Notes: generated by a model not told the origin, from the letters alone. Counted from the stretch's first letter, positions 35,672 through 46,652 are shown. The stretch is 64,000 nt of DNA from Pseudomonas monteilii (GCA_001534745.1 CP013997.1:124001-188000); one strand, 5' to 3'. Program-made: numbers and translations.

Positions 35672-36435
35672 AAGGCTGGCGCCTGCTGCTGACCCGGCCT
35701 GTGGAGGAGTGTGCCGACCTGGCGCAGGCCTTGGCGGACGTCGGTGTCGTCAGCAGCAGCCTGCCGTTGCTGCATATCGAGCCCTTGCCGTTTGGCACCG
35801 CCCAGCGCGACGTGTTGCACGACCTGAATGCCTATCAGGCGATCATCGTGGTCAGCAAGCCTGCGGCGCGGTTGTTGCTGGCTGCGACGCCCCCTGATGC
35901 CCTGGCCGGCCTTCGCGCGGCGTGGTTCACGGTCGGCGCGGCGACGGCAGGGGTGCTGGCCCGAGGCGGCATCACTGCTCGCTACCCTGACCAGGGGGAC
36001 GACAGCGAAGCGCTGCTTGCGCTGGACGCGTTGAGCGCGGCCCTCGACGTGCCGGCGCCGCGCGTGCTGATCGTGCGTGGCGAGGGAGGTCGCGAACGGC
36101 TGGCCGAGTGTCTTGCCGAGCAAGGCGCCAGGGTCGATTATCTGGAACTGTATCGCCGCTGCCTGCCGGACTATCCAGAGGGGGCGCTGGCCCGCGTGGT
36201 CGACGGGGAACGCCTCAATGGCCTGGTGGTCAGCAGTGGTCAGGGCTTCGAACATTTGTACCGCCTGGCCGGTGAGGCATGGCCTCGCCTGGCGCAGCTG
36301 ACGCTGTTCGCGCCCAGCCCCCGGGTGGCCGATCATGCCCGGGCGGTGGGTGCACAGCACGTTGTGGATTGCCGTGGCGCCAGCGCCGCGGCCTTGATGG
36401 CAGCCGTGCAGCGATGCGCTGTACCTGGCTCTTAG
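35668..36435 (+). CDS. hemD: Uroporphyrinogen-III synthase
   Basis: A 255-residue two-lobed enzyme that closes hydroxymethylbilane with ring-D inversion. Family features are the N-terminal [40 protein letters not shown] with [10 protein letters not shown], and [18 protein letters not shown]. It begins with GTG at 35668, overlapping the hemC stop by 4 bp (GTGA), so translation is coupled. As usual in this family, conservation is limited and the identification leans partly on operon position. Confidence 0.92.
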   Translation: MKGWRLLLTRPVEECADLAQALADVGVVSSSLPLLHIEPLPFGTAQRDVLHDLNAYQAIIVVSKPAARLLLAATPPDALAGLRAAWFTVGAATAGVLARGGITARYPDQGDDSEALLALDALSAALDVPAPRVLIVRGEGGRERLAECLAEQGARVDYLELYRRCLPDYPEGALARVVDGERLNGLVVSSGQGFEHLYRLAGEAWPRLAQLTLFAPSPRVADHARAVGAQHVVDCRGASAAALMAAVQRCAVPGS

Positions 36436-36478
36436 GCGCTCTGCGCGAGCAGCGTGCCCCAATGCAAAGGATGGATAC

Positions 36479-37585
36479 GTGAGCGAAACTGTCTTGCCTA
36501 ACACTGAACCGTCACCGGTGCCCAAGACGCCGGACACTCCACCGGCTGCCGCGCCGCGCCGCTCGGGCACGGGCAATGGCTTGGCCATCCTGGCGCTGCT
36601 GCTCGGCGCAGCCGGCGTTGCCGCGGGTGGCTGGGGCGTCTGGCAAGTGCGCCAGATCCAGGCCAACGAGCAGGGTCAGGGCCAGCACCTGCAAGCTCTC
36701 AACGAGCGCACCGCCAGCCTGCAGCAACGCGAGCAGCAGATCACGGCGCAGTTGCAGAGCCTGCCGGCCGCCAGCGAGCTGGAAGACCGTCGCCGACTGG
36801 TCACGCAGCTGCAGGGCGATCAGCAGCGGCTCAGCCAGCGTCTGGAAACCGTGCTGGGCGCCAGCCGCAAGGACTGGCGCCTGGCCGAGGCCGAGCACCT
36901 GCTGCGTCTGGCCACCCTGCGCCTGTCGGCCTTGCAGGACATCGACAGCGCCAAGGCCCTGGTCGAAGGGGCCGACGAGATCCTGCGCGAGCAGAGCGAT
37001 CCGGGTTCGTTTGCTGCCCGCGAGCAGCTGGCCCGCAGCCTGGCCGTGCTCAACAGCACCCAGCAGCCCGATCGCACCGGCCTGTTCCTCAAACTGGCCG
37101 CCCAGCGTGACCTGGTGCAACAGCTCAGCGCCCAGTCGCCTGATTTTGCCAGCGATGCCAACGCCCTGGGCGCAGTGACGTCCGACGGCGATGTCGCCAG
37201 TCGTTGGTCGCGCTGGTGGGCCGAGATGTCGAAGTACTTCCAGATGGAATTCGGCGCCGACAAGAACGTGCGTCCCCTGCTGGCAGGGCAGTCGCTCAAC
37301 CAGCTGCGGCTGGCGCTGAGCCTGACCCTCGAGCAGGCACAATGGGCCGCGCTCAACGGCGAGACCCAGGTCTATCGCCAGGCGCTGGACGAAGCCCGCA
37401 GCGTGCTGCAGGCCAACTTCAATGCCGACAACCCGCAAAGCAAGACCATGCTCGACAGCCTCAACGCGCTGGCCGAAGCGCCCGTGGCAGTGGACGTGCC
37501 TGACCTCAGCGCCAGCCTGACCGCCGTGCAAGCCTATATCGCCCGCCGCCACCTGCCAGCTGAAAACGCGGAGGCCAAGCCATGA
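36479..37585 (+). CDS. hemX: HemX membrane protein (uroporphyrinogen-III C-methyltransferase-like)
   Basis: A 368-residue inner-membrane protein with one transmembrane segment (GLAILALLLGAAGVAAGGWG, about residues 35-55) and a long coiled-coil/helical region outside. It belongs to the HemX family encoded in hemCDXY operons; no methyltransferase motif is present and its role is unclear. It starts at GTG (36479). That GTG overlaps the stop of a three-codon frame (ATG GAT ACG TGA at 36471) that carries the ribosome site. Its 3' end overlaps hemY by 4 bp. Confidence 0.88.
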   Translation: MSETVLPNTEPSPVPKTPDTPPAAAPRRSGTGNGLAILALLLGAAGVAAGGWGVWQVRQIQANEQGQGQHLQALNERTASLQQREQQITAQLQSLPAASELEDRRRLVTQLQGDQQRLSQRLETVLGASRKDWRLAEAEHLLRLATLRLSALQDIDSAKALVEGADEILREQSDPGSFAAREQLARSLAVLNSTQQPDRTGLFLKLAAQRDLVQQLSAQSPDFASDANALGAVTSDGDVASRWSRWWAEMSKYFQMEFGADKNVRPLLAGQSLNQLRLALSLTLEQAQWAALNGETQVYRQALDEARSVLQANFNADNPQSKTMLDSLNALAEAPVAVDVPDLSASLTAVQAYIARRHLPAENAEAKP

Positions 37586-38820
37586 AGCGGGCTTACCTGC
37601 TAGTGGTCATCGCCATCGCGGTAGCGGCGGCCCTGGGCATCGCCATCGCCAAGCACAGCGGCTACGTGCTGATCGCCTATGGCGGCTTCCGCTACCAGTC
37701 CAGTCTCTGGGCCACGCTGGGCCTGCTGTTGGCCGCGCTCTTGCTGGCGGCGCTGGTGCGCTACCTGATCGGCCTGGTCCTGGTCTCCAGTGGCGTGGTC
37801 AACCCATGGTCGCGCCGCAACCGCAGCCGTCGTACCCAGGTGGCGATCAAGCAAGGCCAGCTCGACCTCGCCGAGGGCCGCTGGGCCAGTGCCCAGCGCC
37901 ACCTGCACCGGGCCGCCGAAGCCGAACGCTACCCGCTGTTCTACTACCTGGGCGCGGCACGTGCCGCCAACGAGCAAGGCCGCTACGACGAGCGCGACAC
38001 CCTGCTCGAGCGTGCGCTGGAACGCCAACCCCAGGCCGAGCTGGCGGTCGCCCTGAGCCACGCACAGTTGCAGATGGACCAGGGCCAGGACGACCAGGCG
38101 CTGGAAACGCTCGACGCCATGCAGGCACGCTACCCCGGCAACGCCCAGGTGCTCAGGCTGCTGCAGCGCCTGCACGTGCGCCGTGGCGACTGGTCTGCAG
38201 TGATCCGCCTGTTGCCTGAACTGCGCAAGAGCAAGGTCCTGCCGGCGGCCGAGCTGGCCGAACTCGAGCAGCGTGCCTGGGGGCAGAACCTGTCCCTGAC
38301 CCATGAAGGCAACGACGATGCCCAGGCGGTGCGCCAAGCCCTGGAACGCGCCTGGGAGCAGCTCACGGCCGCCCAGCGCCAGGAGCCACGTCTGGTGCTG
38401 GCCTATGCCGAGCAACTGCGTCAGGCAGGTGCGCAGAAAGAAGCCGAGCACGTGCTGCGTACTGCGCTCAAGCGCCAGTACGAAAGCCCGCTGGCACGCC
38501 TGTATGGCCTGGTCCGCGGGGACGATCCGGCGCGTCAGCTGCAATTTGCCGAGGGTCTGCTCAAGGCCCACCCCAGCGACCCGAGCCTGTTGCTGACGCT
38601 GGGCCGTCTCTGTCTGCAGCAACGCTTGTGGGGCAAGGCGCGGGACTACCTGGAGAGCAGCCTGCGCTTCCAGCGCAATCCGGAGACCTGTGCCGAACTG
38701 GCGCGGTTGCTGGCCAGCCTGGGTGAAACGACGCGCAGCAATCAGCTGTTCGAGGAGGGACTGGGCCTGCTCGACGAACGCCTGCTGGCGTTGCCGTTGC
38801 CCGAGGGTAAGCGTACCTGA
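37582..38820 (+). CDS. hemY: HemY-like tetratricopeptide membrane protein
   Basis: A 412-residue protein with two N-terminal membrane segments (about residues 5-22 and 40-65) and a TPR-type helical domain (repeat-like blocks such as EGRWASAQRHLHRAAE and EQGRYDERDTLLERALERQP). This gammaproteobacterial HemY is not the protoporphyrinogen oxidase of Bacillus; it is linked to haem synthesis by operon context and its exact role is unknown. It ends the hem operon and is followed by a hairpin. Confidence 0.9.
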   Translation: MKRAYLLVVIAIAVAAALGIAIAKHSGYVLIAYGGFRYQSSLWATLGLLLAALLLAALVRYLIGLVLVSSGVVNPWSRRNRSRRTQVAIKQGQLDLAEGRWASAQRHLHRAAEAERYPLFYYLGAARAANEQGRYDERDTLLERALERQPQAELAVALSHAQLQMDQGQDDQALETLDAMQARYPGNAQVLRLLQRLHVRRGDWSAVIRLLPELRKSKVLPAAELAELEQRAWGQNLSLTHEGNDDAQAVRQALERAWEQLTAAQRQEPRLVLAYAEQLRQAGAQKEAEHVLRTALKRQYESPLARLYGLVRGDDPARQLQFAEGLLKAHPSDPSLLLTLGRLCLQQRLWGKARDYLESSLRFQRNPETCAELARLLASLGETTRSNQLFEEGLGLLDERLLALPLPEGKRT

Positions 38821-38828
38821 TGCCACCG

Positions 38829-38856
38829 CCGAACCCGTGTAAAGGCACGGGTTCGG
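38829..38856. terminator. Hairpin after hemY
   Basis: CCGAACCCGTG and CACGGGTTCGG form a perfect 11-bp stem with a 6-nt loop starting 9 bp beyond the hemY stop. A small second stem and GTGTTTT follow, so termination of the hem operon is likely. Confidence 0.6.
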
Positions 38857-39039
38857 CTGGCGAAGCCGTGTTTTCCAGCGTCCGAAAAGAACATCCAAAG
38901 CATGTTCTAGGAATTTTCCCACAGAAATTAAGAGACTTTCCTTCCGTATCAGCGACGTATCCTGCCTGTAGTGCCTTGAAACAAACCCGGCACATCCTCT
39001 AACGTTCCCGTCCCACCATTTATCCACAGGGCTTGGAAC

Positions 39040-39588
39040 ATGTCGCAGGTTCGTTTGCATTCCCTGTATTTCCCCGCATTGCTGGGCTGCCTCGGCATGC
39101 TGGCAGCCAGTCTGTACCTCGAGGCCAGCGCGGCACTCACCCCTTGTATCCTGTGCTTCACGTTGCGGTGCCTGATAGGCGCCTTTGCCTTCGTGTGCCT
39201 GGGGATGATCGTGCAGACGCCAGGGCCGAGGGGCGTGCGGGTCTACACCGGCCTGGCACTGATCCTGGCCGGGAGCGGGATAGCCCTGGCTGCACGGCAT
39301 GTCTGGCTGCAGGTCAGGGTCGGTGAAGGGGTCTGCGTCCGCGGGTACGAGGTCGACCCCCAAGGCTGGGCGGCGCTGCGCCATGCGCTCAAGGTGCTGA
39401 TCGAGGGCGAGCCGGCGTGTTCGTCCATCCGCTGGAGCTTCCTGGACCTCACATTGCCGGAGTGGAGCCTGCTGGCGTTCGTGCTGCTGGCACTGGTCCC
39501 GTTATCAGGCCTCATCGGCCATCTGCTGCCATCCCCTGCACGGCTGGTCGAGCGCGAACCGAGCACACCTTCGCTCGACCAGCGGTGA
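39040..39588 (+). CDS. dsbB: Disulfide bond formation protein DsbB
   Basis: A 182-residue inner-membrane protein with four predicted segments that reoxidises DsbA and passes electrons to quinone. The first redox pair is Cys36/Cys39 (TPCILCF) and the second loop pair is Cys99/Cys127 (GVCVRGY and EPACSSI), as in functional DsbB. The position next to rsd/algQ, with hemY upstream, matches Pseudomonas gene order. Pseudomonads often have two DsbB proteins; this is the one at the algQ locus. Confidence 0.93.
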   Translation: MSQVRLHSLYFPALLGCLGMLAASLYLEASAALTPCILCFTLRCLIGAFAFVCLGMIVQTPGPRGVRVYTGLALILAGSGIALAARHVWLQVRVGEGVCVRGYEVDPQGWAALRHALKVLIEGEPACSSIRWSFLDLTLPEWSLLAFVLLALVPLSGLIGHLLPSPARLVEREPSTPSLDQR

Positions 39589-39780
39589 TCTGTCGCTGCG
39601 CCAAAGACTTGTGTGAACGAGTGCCCTTGCGTACCTTGAAGCGCAGTCGATGCGCACGCTGCGTTTCGCACGGCTACCTCTACAACAACGGCTCGATGCC
39701 AGCCTGCGGATGACACCTTTCGTACCGCCACCCACGCGCTACCAGGTGCGGGGGCATCGCCCAGAAGGGAAGATCTCGTC

Positions 39781-40251
39781 ATGCTCGATAGTTGCCAGAA
39801 TGCCCAGGAACGCTGGGGTGGCGTCAACCAACTGATCGACCGGTGGCTCAAGGAGCGCGAGGAACTGGTCCGAGCGTTCGGCGACCTGCGCGATGCCCGT
39901 ACCGCGTTCGCCGACAAGCGCCAACACGAACGCTTCTGCGAAATCCTCGTGGACTACGTGTCCGCCTGGCATTTCGAAGTCTGCGAGCAATTGGTCACCG
40001 AGGCCAAGTCGTTCGGCGACCAGAAGGCCCTGGGCCTGGCCGAGCAGCTCAACCCGCGCATCAACGAAATCACTGAAATCGCGCTGGCGTTCAACGACCA
40101 CTGCGTCAAGGCTGCCTGCAGCGACGCCGAACGCTTCGCGCGCAAGCTGGGCGAGCTGGGCAGCCTGCTGCACGAGCGGTTCGAGCTGGAGGACTGCCTC
40201 ATCGAGGTCCTGCACAACACGCACCGCGAGCAGGATGCCGTCGAAGCCTGA
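39781..40251 (+). CDS. rsd: Anti-sigma-70 factor Rsd/AlgQ
   Basis: A 156-residue helical protein of the Rsd/AlgQ family, starting MLDSCQNAQERWGGVNQLID and containing VDYVSAWHFEVCEQL and LGSLLHERFELEDCLIEVLH. It binds the vegetative sigma factor and in P. aeruginosa (as AlgQ/AlgR2) affects alginate and siderophore genes. The neighbours dsbB, FKBP and algP confirm the locus. Convergent with the FKBP gene (6-bp gap). Confidence 0.94.
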   Translation: MLDSCQNAQERWGGVNQLIDRWLKEREELVRAFGDLRDARTAFADKRQHERFCEILVDYVSAWHFEVCEQLVTEAKSFGDQKALGLAEQLNPRINEITEIALAFNDHCVKAACSDAERFARKLGELGSLLHERFELEDCLIEVLHNTHREQDAVEA

Positions 40252-40257
40252 GGTCGC

Positions 40258-40923
40258 TCAGGGCTTGACCGCCACCAGCTCGACGTTGAAGACCAACGGC
40301 GTGTCGGGCGGGATCAGATCTCCCGCCCCGTCAGCGCCATAGGCCTGTGCCGACGGGATGACGATACGGCCCTTGGCGCCAGGCTTCATCTGCAACAGCG
40401 CCACGCGCCAGCCGGCGATCACCGAGTCCAGCGCGAACCACTGGGGCTGCTGGCTCTGGTCGAACACCGAGCCGTCCGGCAACCGCCCCTGATAGCGCAC
40501 CTGCACCTTGCCGTCCGCACGGGGTGCGTCACCCGCGCCCGCTGCCAGCTCGGTATAGAGCACCCCTTGAGCCAGTTCGCGCACACCCGGGCGGGCGCGT
40601 TCTTCGGCCATGAAACGTGTTTCCGCTGCCTGGCGACTGGCGTCGCTCGGGGCCTCGGCAGCGATGGCCATGGCTTCGTCATGCTGCTGCAGGAGCGCAT
40701 CGATACGTGACTGCTCGAGCCGCAAGGGCTTGCCCTGATAGCCCTGGCGCAACCCTTCGATCAAGGTCTCCAGCTGAAGGTCCGGGACTTCGGCGTGCAG
40801 GCGCTGGCCCAGGCTGACGCCGACCCCGTAGGACAGGTCGTCGGTGCTGGTGGAGGGCTGTGCGGGAGCGGCCAGGCAGACGCTACTGCACAGGGCCAGG
40901 GCCAGGATCGGATAGCGAGGCAT
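40258..40923 (-). CDS. Periplasmic FKBP-type peptidyl-prolyl isomerase
   Basis: A 221-residue exported isomerase. The start at 40923 gives a signal peptide (MPRYPILALALCSSVCLAAP). The N-terminal dimerisation region (DLSYGVGVSLGQRL) resembles Mip/FkpA, and the C-terminal FKBP domain shows VQVRYQGRLPDGSVFDQS, IAGWRVALLQMKPGAKGRIV and an LVFNVELVAV end. It would help fold periplasmic proteins. It sits between rsd/algQ and algP, as in other pseudomonads, but on the opposite strand. Confidence 0.9.
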   Translation of the reverse strand: MPRYPILALALCSSVCLAAPAQPSTSTDDLSYGVGVSLGQRLHAEVPDLQLETLIEGLRQGYQGKPLRLEQSRIDALLQQHDEAMAIAAEAPSDASRQAAETRFMAEERARPGVRELAQGVLYTELAAGAGDAPRADGKVQVRYQGRLPDGSVFDQSQQPQWFALDSVIAGWRVALLQMKPGAKGRIVIPSAQAYGADGAGDLIPPDTPLVFNVELVAVKP

Positions 40924-41081
40924 GCTCGGCTCCTGTGGAAGGGAAACGGCCAGTATGCCCAAAGTAGGCCGGGCATGAGAATGGCCGAACGCACAGGCGG
41001 TGTGCAGACACGGGACGCCTCTGGCGGTCGTCGTGGCAGAGGCCTAGTATGGGACGCACACTCGTCAGTCAGGAGGTACCC

Positions 41082-41951
41082 ATGCCGTCCAAGAAGAAGT
41101 CTGTCAGTACGCCCTTGCATTTGCTCCAGCAGTTGTCCGACAGCCTGCTCGAGACGCTGGAAGACGCTTGTTCACAGGCCTTGGCCGACGCCGAGAAGGT
41201 GCTGGCCAAGCTGGAGAAGCGGCGCGGCAAGGCACAGGAAAAGCTCCACGACGCGCGCCTGAAACTGCAGGACCATGCCGCCGCTGGCAAGAGCAAGGCA
41301 CAAGGCAAGACGCGCAAGGCGATCGACGAGCTGGAAGCCTTGCTCGACACGCTCAAGGCCCGTCAGACCGAAACCCGGACGTACATCCAGACGCTCAAGC
41401 GTGACGTCGAAGACAGCCTGGCCCTGGCCCAGGGGGTCGGCAAGGTGCGCGAGGCCGTGAACGAGCGCCTGGCCCAGCGTGACGGAAAGTCCTCACAAAA
41501 ACCGGCTGCACAGCGGACCCAGGTCCAGTCTGAGCCGGTGGCTGACGAAACGCCTGCCGCCAAGCCAACCCGTACCCGCGACACGAAGGTCGTCAGCAGC
41601 CGCGCGCCGCGCAAGGCAGCCGGCGATCAGGCGCCCACCGTGTCGACGGCCCGTCGTTCGGCCAGCGCGACGAACGCTGCTGGCTCGCAGACGTCGGCCA
41701 CCGCCAAGCCGGCGGCCTCACGTCGGACGGCCACCGCCAAGACCCCTGCAGACGCGACCGGCTCGGCCTCTGCGCCGGGCGCTACCCAGGCACCGGCCCG
41801 GGCACCTCGCAAGCCCGCGGCCAAGCGCACCGTCAAGCCGGCCGGGCCACAGGCCGATACACCGGTCGCCGCAGGCCGCACGCCTGCAGCGGCGGTATCG
41901 GAAGGGGTGTCCTACACGGCAACCGACTCGGCTCAGGCCTCCGAGGCCTGA
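41082..41951 (+). CDS. algP: AlgP (AlgR3), histone H1-like Lys/Ala/Pro-rich protein
   Basis: A 289-residue basic protein. The N-terminal 130 residues are a coiled-coil region (LLQQLSDSLLETLEDACSQA and KVLAKLEKRRGKAQEKLHDA). The C-terminal half is low-complexity, rich in Ala, Pro, Lys, Arg, Thr and Ser, resembling a histone H1 tail. P. aeruginosa AlgP carries many KPAA repeats and affects algD transcription; here the repeat is degenerate (APRKPAAKRTVKPAG is the clearest unit). An AGGAGG site fixes the ATG at 41082. Its 3' end overlaps the convergent TIGR02444 gene by 19 bp. Confidence 0.9.
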   Translation: MPSKKKSVSTPLHLLQQLSDSLLETLEDACSQALADAEKVLAKLEKRRGKAQEKLHDARLKLQDHAAAGKSKAQGKTRKAIDELEALLDTLKARQTETRTYIQTLKRDVEDSLALAQGVGKVREAVNERLAQRDGKSSQKPAAQRTQVQSEPVADETPAAKPTRTRDTKVVSSRAPRKAAGDQAPTVSTARRSASATNAAGSQTSATAKPAASRRTATAKTPADATGSASAPGATQAPARAPRKPAAKRTVKPAGPQADTPVAAGRTPAAAVSEGVSYTATDSAQASEA

Positions 41952-42406
41952 AGCGCCTGGGCCGCGACGCGCAACCGTTCCAGCGCGTCTTGGCCCTCGG
42001 GCTGCACAGGCACCAAGCCCTCCAGCCAGTCCTGTGCAGCGCCCGCCTCACTGGCCCAGCCGTTCGCCAGGCGCTCCAAGCGTTCGAGCAGCACGCGTTC
42101 GGCACTCAGCTCCAGAGCCTTGACCTGCTCGCGCAGCTCGGCCAGCGCAGGGTCCAGCAGGGCCTGCGCCTTCCAGCCCGTGCGTAGCGCCCTCAAGGGG
42201 GCGATCACCGGTGCCTGCCACGCCTGCGCCAGCGCGCGCAGCGCCTCCACACGTGCCGGCGTCACCGGTACATGCCGCGCCTGCAGCCAAGTGCCGCACA
42301 GCGCCAGGCAGACATCGCCGCCCTGGGCTTGCAGCTCCAGGCAGGCCGTTTCCACGCCCGGCCTGCGGTACAGGGCGATGGCGTGATTCCATAGATCGGT
42401 AGGCAT
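41933..42406 (-). CDS. TIGR02444 family protein
   Basis: A 157-residue helical protein starting MPTDLWNHAIALYRRPGVET, with CLALCGTWLQARHVPVT in the middle. This is the TIGR02444 family, found next to algP and an ABC-F ATPase gene in pseudomonads; its function is unknown. It is divergent from the ABC-F gene (50-bp gap) and overlaps the 3' end of algP. Confidence 0.86.
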   Translation of the reverse strand: MPTDLWNHAIALYRRPGVETACLELQAQGGDVCLALCGTWLQARHVPVTPARVEALRALAQAWQAPVIAPLRALRTGWKAQALLDPALAELREQVKALELSAERVLLERLERLANGWASEAGAAQDWLEGLVPVQPEGQDALERLRVAAQALQASEA

Positions 42407-42456
42407 TGTTCGACTCGCGCCAGGGGTCATGGAAGCTGGTAGACTCCGCGACCATC

Positions 42457-44367
<1,911 letters not shown>

Positions 44368-44388
44368 GGGACGCCCTGCGAAGCGTCA

Positions 44389-44413
44389 CGACCCGCCACG
44401 GCTGAGCGGGTCG
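44389..44413. other. Hairpin after the ABC-F gene
   Basis: CGACCCGC and GCGGGTCG form an 8-bp stem with a 9-nt loop 22 bp beyond the stop. No T-run follows, so termination is possible but unproven. Confidence 0.45.
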
Positions 44414-44512
44414 ACGCCGGCAGGGCGACACGCTACAGTCGCCGACACACACACGCACTCATTGGCCTCACGGGCAGGCTGCGTGTCCGCACGAGACAAG
44501 GGAGGTGGAGCA

Positions 44513-45145
44513 ATGTCCATGGAGACCTGGCTGGGTTTCTTCGTCGCCTGTTGGGTCATCAGCTTGTCGCCGGGGGCCGGTGCCATCGCCTCGATGTCCA
44601 GCGGTCTGCAGCATGGCTTCTGGCGCGGCTACTGGAACGCGATCGGCCTGCAGCTGGGCCTGCTGTTGCAGATCGCCGTGGTGGCGGCAGGTGTCGGCGC
44701 GATCCTGGCCGCATCGGCCACGGCGTTCCAGGTGATCAAGTGGTTCGGCGTCGGCTACCTGCTGTTCCTGGCCTTCAGGCAATGGCGCGCCCTGCCGGCC
44801 GACCTGGGGGACGACACGGCCGTGCGACCGGCTGCCAAGCCGCTGGGGCTGGTGATGCGCGGCCTGCTGATCAACGTCAGCAACCCCAAGGCCCTGGTGT
44901 TCATGCTGGCGGTCCTGCCGCAGTTCATCGACCCGCATCAGCCCCTGGTGCCGCAGTACCTGACGATCGCCGCGACCATGGTCGTCGTCGACCTGGTGGT
45001 GATGGCCGGTTACACCGGGCTGGCCTCGCGTGTGCTGCGCCTGTTGCGCACGCCACGCCAGCAGCGCCGGGTGAACCGCACCTTCGCCGGGCTGTTCGTC
45101 GGCGCGGCCACCTTGCTGGCCAGTCTGCGCCGCGCACCGCTCTGA
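44513..45145 (+). CDS. LysE/RhtB family amino-acid exporter
   Basis: A 210-residue membrane protein with six hydrophobic segments and the LysE signature WVISLSPGAGAIASMSSGLQ near the N-terminus, then GLLINVSNPKALVFMLAVLP and QFIDP. Members export amino acids or their analogues. The substrate cannot be told. A GGGAGGTGGAG ribosome site precedes the ATG. No regulator is adjacent. Confidence 0.9.
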   Translation: MSMETWLGFFVACWVISLSPGAGAIASMSSGLQHGFWRGYWNAIGLQLGLLLQIAVVAAGVGAILAASATAFQVIKWFGVGYLLFLAFRQWRALPADLGDDTAVRPAAKPLGLVMRGLLINVSNPKALVFMLAVLPQFIDPHQPLVPQYLTIAATMVVVDLVVMAGYTGLASRVLRLLRTPRQQRRVNRTFAGLFVGAATLLASLRRAPL

Positions 45146-45260
45146 ATCGACCTCTGCGCCTTCTGCGTTGTCTACCCGTTGGCGGGCAAGTCCCACTTGC
45201 CCGATCCATCATCCAACGCCGTAGGGCCGATCGCCGATCGGCCGGCCAGAAGGAGGCACC

Positions 45261-45506
45261 ATGGACGCACCTGTTCATCCGTTATCCGAGGTTTTCCAGC
45301 AGCTGGGCCTGCCTGACGATGCCGTCGAGATCGACAAGTTCATCACCACCCATTCGCCCCTGGACCAGGACGTGAAACTGGTGGACGCACCGTTCTGGAC
45401 CGACGCGCAACGCGCGTTCCTCAAGGAAAGCTACGAGAAGGACGCCGACTGGATCCCGATGATCGACCAGCTCAACGTCATGCTGCACGAAAAGCCCGAG
45501 GTGTAG
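45261..45506 (+). CDS. DUF2789 family protein
   Basis: An 81-residue protein of the DUF2789 family: LSEVFQQLGLPDDAVEIDKF, THSPLDQDVKLVDAPFWTD and QRAFLKESYEKDADWIPMID. It is small, acidic and helical, common in gammaproteobacteria, and of unknown function. AGAAGGAGG precedes the ATG. Confidence 0.85.
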   Translation: MDAPVHPLSEVFQQLGLPDDAVEIDKFITTHSPLDQDVKLVDAPFWTDAQRAFLKESYEKDADWIPMIDQLNVMLHEKPEV

Positions 45507-45574
45507 GCGCCGAGCGGTGCTGGAGAGCTGGGACGGCGTTGCTATGCTCGAAGGATCGAGGAGGGGACGCAGTC

Positions 45575-46213
45575 ATGAAAGATCCCTATGCACCCGCGTT
45601 CTGGTGCGCCCTGGCCATCCTGGGCGTACTGACCGGCGGTTATTTCTTCGGCATCCGCAGCGCCTATGACCTGCACCGTGCCCAGCTGTTTCTCTATGCT
45701 GCTGCCGGCCTCGTCGTCGCGGCGGCGCTGGTCACGCTGGTCTGGATCGCCTGGCAGCATCTGCGCCTGAACCGGCGCGAGCTGGTCCAGGGCCATACGC
45801 TGGTCACCATCTGGAACACCAAGGTTGCCCTGCGCCGCGTGGAGACGGTCTTCGATCGCTACCTGTGGGGAAGCCACTGGCATTGTGGGCGCACCTTCGA
45901 GGAAGTCATGGGCGAGCTGCGCGGTACGCCGCTGGACCAGAGCCTCGAGGCGCTCAGGCAACAATGCCGTGAACTGGACCGTGAGTTGCGCGATGGTCGC
46001 CAGCATTGGCAGGCCAATGCGCGCGATCTGTCCAGCGTCGCGGCGGCCATGACGCGGGAACGCTACCGACTCGACGTGAACGAGCCTTCTTCCGCGGCCT
46101 CGACGGGCACGGCCGTGCTCAACCGCGACATCGAGGTGCTGGTCTATACCTGGTCGGCCCGCCTGCGCAGTTTCGACCATCAACTCGACGACCTCGAACG
46201 CGCCTACCACTGA
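45575..46213 (+). CDS. Uncharacterised membrane protein with helical cytoplasmic tail
   Basis: A 212-residue protein. It has two N-terminal membrane segments (about residues 8-28, ALAILGVLTGGYFFG, and 38-58, LFLYAAAGLVVAAALVTLVW) and a hydrophilic helical C-terminal region (about 65-210), with heptad-like stretches such as LEALRQQCRELDRELRDG. A GAGGAGGGG ribosome site sets the ATG at 45575. No known domain is recognised. Tail-to-tail with the CBS gene (1-bp gap). Confidence 0.72.
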   Translation: MKDPYAPAFWCALAILGVLTGGYFFGIRSAYDLHRAQLFLYAAAGLVVAAALVTLVWIAWQHLRLNRRELVQGHTLVTIWNTKVALRRVETVFDRYLWGSHWHCGRTFEEVMGELRGTPLDQSLEALRQQCRELDRELRDGRQHWQANARDLSSVAAAMTRERYRLDVNEPSSAASTGTAVLNRDIEVLVYTWSARLRSFDHQLDDLERAYH

Positions 46214-46214
46214 G

Positions 46215-46652
46215 TCACTCGCCGCGGATGTACTGTTCCAGCTGCTGGATCAGGTTGGCCTGTTCGGCGATGGTTTCCTTGACCAGGTCGCCGATCGACA
46301 GCAGCCCCATCAGCTCGCCATTGGCCACCACGGGCAGGTGGCGCAGGTGGCGGTTGGTCATCAGGCTCATGCAGTATTCCAGGTTGTGGCGCGGCTCGAC
46401 GGTGAACACCGGTGAACTCATGATCTCGCGCACGGGCGTGGCAGCCGAAGAGCGCCCCTTGAGCACCAGCTTGCGCGCATAGTCCCGCTCACTGACAATG
46501 CCGACCACCTGGCCGTCCTCGACCACCGGCAGCGCACCGATGTTCTTCTCGGCCAATGTCTTCAAGGCTTCCAGCACCGAATCTTCAGGGCCGATGGTGT
46601 ACACGGCCTGATGCTGCGCCTTGGTCTTGAGTATTTCTTCGACGTTCTTCAT
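46215..46652 (-). CDS. Tandem CBS domain protein
   Basis: A 145-residue protein consisting of two CBS motifs (about 18-75 and 85-140): VLEALKTLAEKNIGALPVVE, GIVSERDYARKLVLKG and HLRHLPVVANGELMGLLSIG, DLVKE. CBS pairs bind adenosine nucleotides or related ligands. The partner or effector is unknown. The start at 46652 (MKNVEEIL) fits small stand-alone CBS proteins. Divergent from the MFS gene across 230 bp. Confidence 0.9.
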   Translation of the reverse strand: MKNVEEILKTKAQHQAVYTIGPEDSVLEALKTLAEKNIGALPVVEDGQVVGIVSERDYARKLVLKGRSSAATPVREIMSSPVFTVEPRHNLEYCMSLMTNRHLRHLPVVANGELMGLLSIGDLVKETIAEQANLIQQLEQYIRGE

